Below, one piece after another: positions 1 through 5,027 of a DNA stretch of 5,027 nucleotides. The stretch is from Bacteroidota bacterium (GTDB lineage Bacteria > Bacteroidota > Bacteroidia > Bacteroidales > VadinHA17). The position numbers and the translations under genes are program-made. Under the pieces are notes generated by a model. That model saw only the letters and a program-made list of their open reading frames with translations, searched no databases and was not told the DNA's origin. Where the stretch lies: positions 1 to 5,027 of the forward strand of contig JADFUQ010000543.1 in assembly GCA_015222065.1 (NCBI GenBank). Direction: 5' to 3'. How positions within the stretch are numbered: the stretch's first letter is position 1; every line of letters starts with the position of its first letter.

Positions 1-81
1 AACCGAGGAACCGTATGAGGGAAAGCTTCACGTACGGGTCTGTGGGGAGGGCGCCGGGTAACCGGTGCCTTTACCCGGAAC
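1..81 (+). ncRNA. 3' end of a group II intron (domains V and VI), partial
   Basis: This is the tail of a self-splicing, retromobile intron RNA. Domain V is visible at 8-40: GAACCGTA (8-15) pairs with TACGGGTC (33-40), there is a two-base AC bulge at 30-31, and an upper stem 17-20/26-29 closes a GAAAG loop. Domain VI is at 44-76: 50-57 pairs with 62-69 around a GTAA tetraloop, and 44-49 pairs with 70-76 leaving A73 unpaired, as expected for the branch-point adenosine. A 3' splice site after A80-C81 puts A73 eight bases from the end and gives the usual AY terminus. Any reverse transcriptase/maturase gene would lie upstream of the window. The A10-G38 opposition in the basal domain V helix is odd, since a G-U pair is usual there, so this copy may be diverged or inactive. 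The structural class cannot be assigned from this fragment. Confidence 0.78.
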
Positions 82-174
82 CCAACTGGCAGGGTGATGC
101 CGCTTTGAATATTTGTAGTTTTTCGATATTCTTTCACTTGTTTGACATAATCCGGCATGCCCTGCCAGTCGGGT
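80..174. repeat. Long imperfect inverted repeat downstream of the intron (attC-like hairpin)
   Basis: ACTGGCAGGG at 85-94 is exactly complementary to CCCTGCCAGT at 160-169. The pairing continues inward (ATGCCG 97-102 with CGGCAT 153-158, one extra base on the left arm) and outward (ACCC 80-83 with GGGT 171-174, across an A84/C170 mismatch). The loop is about 50 AT-rich bases (103-152). With the GTTAGCC heptamer at 185-191 it could be the remnant of a long integron attC site whose R'' box was displaced by the intron next to it. The mismatch and the absence of a visible R'' box mean that reading is only moderately supported. It does not look like a rho-independent terminator: the loop is too long and no T-run follows. 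The inverted repeat itself is certain; its role is inferred. Confidence 0.6.
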
Positions 175-184
175 GATGGTGGAC

Positions 185-191
185 GTTAGCC
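185..191 (+). other. Core-site-like heptamer GTTAGCC, possible 5' cassette junction (G/TTAGCC)
   Basis: Integron integrases cut between G and TT of a GTTRRRY box, so an integrated cassette begins with TTRRRY. GTTAGCC matches this except for a C at the third R. It is also complementary at six of seven positions to the R'' box GTCTAAC of the attC-like site at the far end of the operon (4817-4823). That is what a circularised cassette running from 186 to about 4888 would need. A seven-base motif alone is weak evidence; its position between an inverted repeat and the operon start, and its fit to the distant R'' box, raise it. Confidence 0.4.
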
Positions 192-215
192 TTACAAGAC
201 AAAGAAAATTCGTTT

Positions 216-3209
216 ATGAAAATGACCATTAAAGATCTTGTAAAAAAATATCATTCCAACAGAGATAATTATCTCAAGGCGACTTACAACGAGACGCAAT
301 TGAGATCGGATTTTCTGGATACGCTATTTGAGCTTTTGGGTTGGGACATCAAAAACACAACAGGCAAACCAACCAATGAACGAGAAGTTCTACTGGAAGA
401 AGCATTAAAGGCAAATGCATCAGAAAACTCCAAAAAGCCGGATTACACTTTCAGACTTTTTTCGGAACGGAAATTTTTCCTTGAAGCAAAGAAACCCAGT
501 GTCTCCATTGACACCAATGTTGACAATGCAAAACAAATAAGACGGTACGGGTTTACAGCGAAACTTAAAGTATCGGTACTTTCCAATTTTGAATACCTGT
601 TGATTTATGACTGCTCGTTTAAAGTTGAAAAAGACGACAGTCACAACAAGGCACTGATTAAGAAATACCATTACACCGAGTATACGGATAAGTTTAAAGA
701 ATTAAAATCCTTGCTTGGCCGAGAATCAGTATATACAAGTCAGTTTGATGAAGAATGGAAAAGCATTGAAGAAAAACTCAGCCTTTTCAGCATTGACCAT
801 CTTTTCCTGAATCAAATCAACGAATGGAGAAAGCAACTTGGGGCAGAGATATACAAGCATGCCCCCCATATTTCAGAACAGTTGCTCAACGACTATGTTC
901 AGAGCTACATCAACCGGATTATCTTTCTCCGTGTCTGTGAGGACAGGGATTTGGAAACATACCAAACCCTGTTACAATTTGCTGACAAGAAAGACTTCAA
1001 AGCGTTACTAAAAAAATTCGACCAGGCAGACAAAAAATACAATTCCGGCTTATTTGACCAGTTTCTTTCTGAAAAAATCATTGGAAACATTAGCTCGGTT
1101 TTCTGGTCAATCATCAAACAACTTTACTACCCTCAAAGTCCTTACTCTTTTGCAGTATTTTCATCTGATGTATTAGGCAGTATATATGAAATTTTTCTTT
1201 CAGAAAAACTTGCTATTAAGGGCGGTAAAATTGAACTCGCCAGAAAGCCAGAAAATATTGATCGGGATATAATTACCACGCCCAACTACATCATTAAATC
1301 TATCTTAAGCCAAACCGTTGTTTCATTTTGTGAGGGAAAAACAGATAAAGACGTTCTTGACTCTAAAATGGCTGATATTGCTTGCGGTTCTGGTACGTTC
1401 CTCTTGGAATTATTCCAACTATTGACTGATGCTTTGGTCGACTATTTTCTGTCAAATGATAACTCCAAGCTAATTCAGACCAACATTAACACTTATAAGT
1501 TGCCGTTTGATTTAAAACGAGAGCTTTTGCTAAGTTGCATTTTCGGGACAGACAAAGATTATAATGCGGTAGAAGCTGCTAAGTTCGGATTGTTGCTTAA
1601 GCTTCTGGAAGGAGAAGACCATAGTTCCATCAATACAAAAATTCCCATCCTGCCTGACCTGAGCAGTAATATCCATTTTGGGAACACACTAATTGCTCCG
1701 CAAGATATTAAGGATAAAAAAGCCAAATCCGAAATAAATCCATTTGATTTTGGTAAGGAACAGTATGATGTAATTGTTGGCAATCCGCCATATATGAAAT
1801 CGGAAGATATGAAGCGGCTAACCCCGCTTGAACTTCCCATATACAAGAAAAAATACACTTTTGCCCACAAACAGTTTGATAAGTATTTTGTCTTTATTGA
1901 ACGGGCAATTGAATTGCTAAAAGACAAAGGCTGGTTTGGATATATCGTTCCGAGCAAATTTGCCAAAGTAGGTGCAGGGATAAAACTCAGGAGTTTTTTA
2001 CAGGAAAAAGGTTACATACACACCATTATTTCCTTTGGAGCCAATCAGGTCTTCAACAGCAAGACAACTTACACTTGTTTGCTAATTCTCAGAAAAGAGA
2101 AAATGCCATCATTTAGTTATACCGAAATACGAAGCCTTAATACATGGAAGGCCAGTGAAAAAGATAACATTGAATATCAAATTATAAAAACTGATAGCTT
2201 GAATAAAGAAGTTTGGGTACTTGTACCTCCCGAACTAAAATTGGCATTTAATAAAATCAATACACAAAGTGTTTTACTGGAAGAAATTGTAGGTCGTGAA
2301 GGAATTTTTAACGGCATTCAAACTAGTGCCAATGCGATTTATATTTTTCAACCGACCAGAGAGGATAAAACACACTACTATTTTGAGAAAAAAGGTGTGG
2401 AATGGAAAATAGAAAAGGCCATGACCAAACCGTATTTTCAAACTTCATCAGGGGATGATAATTTAAATACGTATCGCACTTTCAACCCCAATGCTCGGGT
2501 TATATACCCTTATAAACAAACAGAAACAGGTGCTGACTTAATCTCTTTGAAGAATATAAAAAAGAATTTTCCTATTGCCTACAAATACCTGCAACATTAT
2601 AAGAATATTCTTAATGACCCAAAACGGGATATAAAACCCGAACCGCAAACCAAAAATGAATGGCATAGGTACGGCAGGCATCAAAGTTTGGATAAATGCG
2701 GACTGCCTAAAAAAATAATTGTCGGTGTATTATCTGTTGGTGACAAATACGCCATTGACTTTCATGGTACATTGATTTCATCAGGTGGAACAGCAGGATA
2801 TTGTGTAGTTGCTTTACCACAGGGTTCGCCTTATTCAATATACTACATTCAGGCTTTACTTAACTCCAAATACCTGGAATGGTATTCTGCCCTTTTGGGT
2901 GAAGTTTTCAGAGGCGGTTATATCGCCAGAGGGACAAAAGTCCTGAAACGCTTGCCCATCCGGAGCATTGATTTTAACAATAAAACGGATAAAGCTTTTC
3001 ATAATAAAATCATGAAGATCCAGAAAAACCTGATTAAGAAACAGGATGAAATAGACCAAAATCAAAAAGACAAACGAAAACTAACTAAACATCAAAGAGA
3101 ATTTGATGCTTTGAAGAACGACCTGAATGAATTTTTAAAAAAGCTATACGGTTTAAAAAAAGATGATTCATTAATCCCTCTAATAAGAGAAATATATGAA
3201 GCTAATTAA
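216..3209 (+). CDS. Eco57I-like Type IIG restriction endonuclease / N6-adenine methyltransferase (fused R-M-S)
   Basis: This cytoplasmic enzyme should recognise an asymmetric DNA site, cut at a fixed distance from it and methylate adenine on one strand using S-adenosylmethionine. The N-terminal nuclease domain (about 1-180) carries P75-D76, thirteen residues, then E90-A91-K92, the PD-X13-EAK signature reported for Eco57I. A helical connector follows (about 180-345). The methyltransferase domain has motif X (TTPNYIIKSIL, 354-364), the SAM-binding motif I (ADIACGSGTF, 386-395) and catalytic motif IV (NPPY, 523-526). A TaqI-like target-recognition region covers about 680-918 (SSGGTAGY near 855; FRGGY at 898-902), and the charged C-terminus (about 921-985) looks coiled-coil. 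The length of 997 residues is the length known for Eco57I endonuclease. The start at 216 leaves all motifs intact; a second ATG lies two codons later. The ribosome binding site is weak. No frameshift or missing catalytic residue is seen. The recognition sequence cannot be predicted. Confidence 0.95.
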   Translation: MKMTIKDLVKKYHSNRDNYLKATYNETQLRSDFLDTLFELLGWDIKNTTGKPTNEREVLLEEALKANASENSKKPDYTFRLFSERKFFLEAKKPSVSIDTNVDNAKQIRRYGFTAKLKVSVLSNFEYLLIYDCSFKVEKDDSHNKALIKKYHYTEYTDKFKELKSLLGRESVYTSQFDEEWKSIEEKLSLFSIDHLFLNQINEWRKQLGAEIYKHAPHISEQLLNDYVQSYINRIIFLRVCEDRDLETYQTLLQFADKKDFKALLKKFDQADKKYNSGLFDQFLSEKIIGNISSVFWSIIKQLYYPQSPYSFAVFSSDVLGSIYEIFLSEKLAIKGGKIELARKPENIDRDIITTPNYIIKSILSQTVVSFCEGKTDKDVLDSKMADIACGSGTFLLELFQLLTDALVDYFLSNDNSKLIQTNINTYKLPFDLKRELLLSCIFGTDKDYNAVEAAKFGLLLKLLEGEDHSSINTKIPILPDLSSNIHFGNTLIAPQDIKDKKAKSEINPFDFGKEQYDVIVGNPPYMKSEDMKRLTPLELPIYKKKYTFAHKQFDKYFVFIERAIELLKDKGWFGYIVPSKFAKVGAGIKLRSFLQEKGYIHTIISFGANQVFNSKTTYTCLLILRKEKMPSFSYTEIRSLNTWKASEKDNIEYQIIKTDSLNKEVWVLVPPELKLAFNKINTQSVLLEEIVGREGIFNGIQTSANAIYIFQPTREDKTHYYFEKKGVEWKIEKAMTKPYFQTSSGDDNLNTYRTFNPNARVIYPYKQTETGADLISLKNIKKNFPIAYKYLQHYKNILNDPKRDIKPEPQTKNEWHRYGRHQSLDKCGLPKKIIVGVLSVGDKYAIDFHGTLISSGGTAGYCVVALPQGSPYSIYYIQALLNSKYLEWYSALLGEVFRGGYIARGTKVLKRLPIRSIDFNNKTDKAFHNKIMKIQKNLIKKQDEIDQNQKDKRKLTKHQREFDALKNDLNEFLKKLYGLKKDDSLIPLIREIYEAN

Positions 3210-4887
3210 ACATGCATCAGCAGAGAAACTTAGGGGTGGATTTTACACGCCCGAACCCATTGCCGCTTTCATTTTAATGTGGGGAATTAATGGGAGTTCG
3301 TCCTATGATATTCTTGAACCAAGCTGTGGAGACGGTGTTTTTCTGAAACATTTAAAGAAACAAAATTATAAGTTCAACAAAATAACGGCCATTGAACTTG
3401 ATGAAACAGAAGCTGAAAAGGCTGATAACATTAGTCTGAACAATAAGGCTGTTTTAAACACTGATTTTCATTCGTATTGCAATGAAACCAGCGAACGTTT
3501 TGATTTTGTTGTAGGAAATCCGCCTTATATACGCTATCAATATTTTGATGAGGCACAGCAGAAAGAAGCTGCAAAAATATTTAATCGAGCCGGGCTGAAA
3601 TACACCAAACTTACTAATGCCTGGGTTTCATTTATTGTCGGTTCTAGCTTGTTGTTAAAAGAAAAAGGTAAAATTGGTTTTGTGGTTCCTGCTGAAATTT
3701 TACAGGTATCGTATGCACAACAACTCCGGCAGTTTTTAGCTCTTTTTTACAACAAAATCAATATTGTTTCATTCAAAAAACTAGTATTCCCTGACATTCA
3801 ACAGGAGGTAGTTTTGCTCCTTTGTGAAAAAACTGGAACGGACAGCCACCTGATCGAACATTTGGAACTGGGAGACGCTTCGGAACTGGAAACCTTGGAA
3901 ATAAACAAACTAAAACGTCTCGAAAAACAGACTGACTTCAAAAGCAATAAATGGACATTCTACTTTTTGGAACAGGAAGAAATCGACTTTCTTGAAACAG
4001 TAGCACAGAAGAAATCCATTCCCAAAATCGGTGATTATGCCAACGTTGAGGTTGGTATAACAACAGGGGCAAATGATTACTTTACTGTTTCGCTTAAGGT
4101 TGTAGAAGGATACAACCTGCAGGAATTTGCAAAACCCATGGTTGGACGAAGTGTGCAGGTAAACAGCATTATCTTCAATAAAGAAGATTGGAAACAAAAC
4201 CGGATGACCAAGGCCAAAGCCCATTTACTCATTTTTCCGTCAAGGAAGGAATTGGACGGTCATAAAGGAGCCAACTCCTATATTTTAATGGGCGAATCAA
4301 TGGGAATCAATAAAGGCTATAAAACAAGTATCCGTGACGACTGGTTTGTAGTGCCTTCCATCAAACTATCAGAAGCTTTATTTATCAGGAGAAACAACCT
4401 TTTCCCAAAACTGATAGTGAATGAAGCAGGAGCATATACAACGGACACCATGCACCGGGTTTTTGTGAAACCGAAAACCAAGATCAATGCTTTTGTAGCC
4501 AGTTTCTATAATTCTCTTTCGTTGGCATTCTCAGAAATTTCCGGCCGCTCGTATGGCGGTGGTGTTCTGGAACTGATGCCGAGTGAAACCGAGAAAATCC
4601 TGCTTCCCTACAATGATGAAAATGAATTATTACTTGCCCAGATTGACCGAATGATGCGGGCAAAGAAACCTATTGACGAAATTTTAAAAATCACTAATGA
4701 ACATATCTTGAAAAAAGGATACGGCTTTACGGATAATGAAATAAAACTTGCAGATAGTATTTGGAAAAAATTGTCGGCAAGGAGGTTGAATAGGGGTAAA
4801 AAAATGTTTGGGCAAGGTCTAACCCGGCGGTCAACCGGACAACTGCCCCTTCCGCTTCGCTCCAAGGGCAGTTGCCGGTTACCTTAG
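3196..4887 (+). CDS. Eco57I-like N6-adenine DNA methyltransferase (companion modification enzyme)
   Basis: This SAM-dependent enzyme should methylate adenine in both strands of the operon's recognition site and protect host DNA from the upstream nuclease. Visible motifs in order: X (GGFYTPE, 14-20), I (LEPSCGDGVF, 40-49), an acidic motif II (IELD, 66-69) and the catalytic NPPY (108-111). A TaqI/Eco57I-type target-recognition domain follows (about 260-470; GITTGANDYF near 278-287, RSYGGGVLELMPSE near 441-454). There is no nuclease motif. The start codon lies inside the end of the endonuclease gene (14-base overlap) with a weak AAGAGA sequence upstream, so translational coupling is likely. The length is 563 residues against 543-544 known for M.Eco57I. 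The excess is the tail from about residue 541, which is basic and low in complexity and is encoded by the attC-like site. The reading frame ends at TAG (4885-4887) beyond that hairpin. The native C-terminus was probably near residue 540 or shorter. Confidence 0.94.
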   Translation: MKLIKHASAEKLRGGFYTPEPIAAFILMWGINGSSSYDILEPSCGDGVFLKHLKKQNYKFNKITAIELDETEAEKADNISLNNKAVLNTDFHSYCNETSERFDFVVGNPPYIRYQYFDEAQQKEAAKIFNRAGLKYTKLTNAWVSFIVGSSLLLKEKGKIGFVVPAEILQVSYAQQLRQFLALFYNKINIVSFKKLVFPDIQQEVVLLLCEKTGTDSHLIEHLELGDASELETLEINKLKRLEKQTDFKSNKWTFYFLEQEEIDFLETVAQKKSIPKIGDYANVEVGITTGANDYFTVSLKVVEGYNLQEFAKPMVGRSVQVNSIIFNKEDWKQNRMTKAKAHLLIFPSRKELDGHKGANSYILMGESMGINKGYKTSIRDDWFVVPSIKLSEALFIRRNNLFPKLIVNEAGAYTTDTMHRVFVKPKTKINAFVASFYNSLSLAFSEISGRSYGGGVLELMPSETEKILLPYNDENELLLAQIDRMMRAKKPIDEILKITNEHILKKGYGFTDNEIKLADSIWKKLSARRLNRGKKMFGQGLTRRSTGQLPLPLRSKGSCRLP

Positions 4888-4893
4888 CATTCG
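4817..4893 (+). other. attC-like integron recombination site
   Basis: An R'' box GTCTAAC (4817-4823, fits RYYYAAC) is followed by a five-base spacer (4824-4828) and a long hairpin. GGT (4829-4831) pairs with ACC (4881-4883); C4832 is unpaired; AACCGG (4833-4838) pairs with CCGGTT (4875-4880); A4839 is unpaired; CAACTGCCC (4840-4848) pairs with GGGCAGTTG (4866-4874). The loop holds CCGCTTCGCTCC. Two extrahelical bases on the left arm, separated by six pairs, and reading G and T on the bottom strand, are the hallmark of attC sites such as that of aadA7. The right-hand R' box is degenerate: TTAGC follows the stem directly, where a spacer and then GTTAGAC would be expected. No T-run follows, so a terminator is less likely. 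The site overlaps the 3' end of the methyltransferase gene. Confidence 0.72.
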
Positions 4894-4894
4894 C

Positions 4895-4922
4895 ATAGGT
4901 ATGATATGGAAAGATACCCTAT
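4895..4922. repeat. Small inverted repeat (hairpin) in the 3' flank
   Basis: ATAGGTAT (4895-4902) pairs with ATACCCTAT (4914-4922) with one bulged C and an eleven-base loop. It lies just past the attC-like site. No coding or terminator signature accompanies it and its role is unknown. A chance occurrence in AT-rich DNA cannot be excluded. Confidence 0.4.
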
Positions 4923-4924
4923 AC

Positions 4925-4976
4925 ATTTAACAATAGGGAATGGGATCAAGTCTACGTTTGACCCTTGTTGTTAATT
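4925..4976. repeat. Nested inverted repeat, terminator-like or degenerate attC-like
   Basis: The outer arm TTAACAA (4927-4933) is exactly complementary to TTGTTAA (4968-4974). The inner arm GGG-A-TCAA (4942-4949) pairs with TTGACCC (4958-4964) with one bulged A and an eight-base loop. The left edge ATTTAAC fits RYYYAAC and the right edge GTTAATT is one base from its complement, so it could be a very short, degenerate attC-type site. The spacers are unequal (8 and 3 bases), which argues against that. The inner hairpin is followed by TTGTTGTTAATT, so a weak transcription terminator is also possible. Confidence 0.35.
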
Positions 4977-5027
4977 AGTCAAGATTCAAGGGGGCATAGA
5001 AGTTTAAGAATAAAGATAAAAAATCAG

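Larger units (their letters stand above)
186..4888 (+). mobile_element. Putative oversized integron gene cassette carrying the restriction-modification operon
   Basis: The segment starts at a G/TTAGCC junction, contains a two-gene operon with only about 25 bases of leader, and ends in an attC-like site directly at the end of the last gene. This is the compact organisation of integron cassettes. Restriction-modification and other self-maintaining systems are known cargo of chromosomal integrons. At about 4.7 kb this would be far larger than typical cassettes of roughly 1 kb or less, and no integron integrase or additional undisputed attC lies in the window. The exact 3' edge is uncertain by several bases because the right-hand R' box is degenerate (somewhere in 4884-4894). 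It could instead be a fixed chromosomal locus next to a lone attC. Confidence 0.42.

Noticed and set aside
57..65. GGTAACCGG in intron domain VI recurs inverted as CCGGTTACC at 4875-4883 in the attC-like stem
   Set aside because: Nine bases, each fully explained by its own local helix. There is no extension of similarity on either side, so chance is the simplest explanation.
142..147. TTGACA, a perfect sigma-70 -35 hexamer, in the loop of the 5' inverted repeat
   Set aside because: No acceptable -10 hexamer lies 16-18 bases downstream; that stretch is the GC-rich stem (about 164-170). The TAAT at 148-151 has only a poor -35 match upstream. No promoter is called.
1559..1966. Long antisense open frame (135 codons) inside the endonuclease gene, and similar minus-strand frames elsewhere
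   Set aside because: They lie entirely opposite well-supported coding sequence, show no recognisable domain, and have no sign of independent function.
4833..4880. Rho-independent terminator for the operon
   Set aside because: The stem is strong, but it is not followed by a T-run, and the two left-arm bulges plus the R'' box fit an attC site much better.
4901..4930. Short ATG-initiated frame after the attC-like site
   Set aside because: It has only nine codons before a stop, lies in a hairpin, and has no ribosome binding site.
1..5027. No CTGAAG or CTTCAG (the Eco57I target) found by eye in the window
   Set aside because: Only about two sites would be expected in this length and composition, so absence is not significant. 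The recognition sequence of this relative is unknown.

Overview
The window holds a two-gene restriction-modification operon of the Eco57I type (Type IIG endonuclease-methyltransferase plus a stand-alone adenine methyltransferase). Recombination-site DNA flanks it on both sides, which suggests it was carried as a very large integron gene cassette. The host cannot be named from the sequence. The genes are AT-rich and their ribosome binding sites are weak. A group II intron end and attC-type sites fit an environmental bacterium (Bacteroidota-like is a guess), and the flanks are visibly more GC-rich than the genes.

Layout. Positions 1-81 are the 3' end of a group II intron on the + strand: domain V, domain VI with a bulged branch-point adenosine, and a likely 3' splice junction near 81/82. 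Any intron-encoded reverse transcriptase would lie upstream, outside the window. Positions 80-174 form a long imperfect inverted repeat around a 50-base AT-rich loop. It is followed by a core-site-like heptamer, GTTAGCC, at 185-191. The first gene starts at 216.

Positions 216-3209 encode a 997-residue fused nuclease-methyltransferase-specificity protein with an intact PD-X13-EAK nuclease motif and NPPY methyltransferase motif. Positions 3196-4887 encode a second N6-adenine methyltransferase of 563 residues. It overlaps the first gene by 14 bases, so the two are probably co-transcribed and translationally coupled. The first protein should cut DNA at a distance from an asymmetric site and methylate one strand. 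The second should protect both strands of the host's own sites.

The end of the second gene runs through an attC-like site at 4817-4893. This site has the canonical layout: R'' box, 5-base spacer, 3 bp, extrahelical base, 6 bp, extrahelical base, long stem, GC-rich variable loop. The enzyme's last ~23 residues are therefore encoded by recombination-site DNA. The final ~135 bases (4891-5027) hold two further inverted repeats and no gene I can support.

The main point of interest is the arrangement. A complete 4.6 kb Type IIG system lies between a 5' GTTAGCC core site and a 3' attC whose R'' box is nearly complementary to it. The 5' core site is itself preceded by a hairpin that abuts a group II intron.
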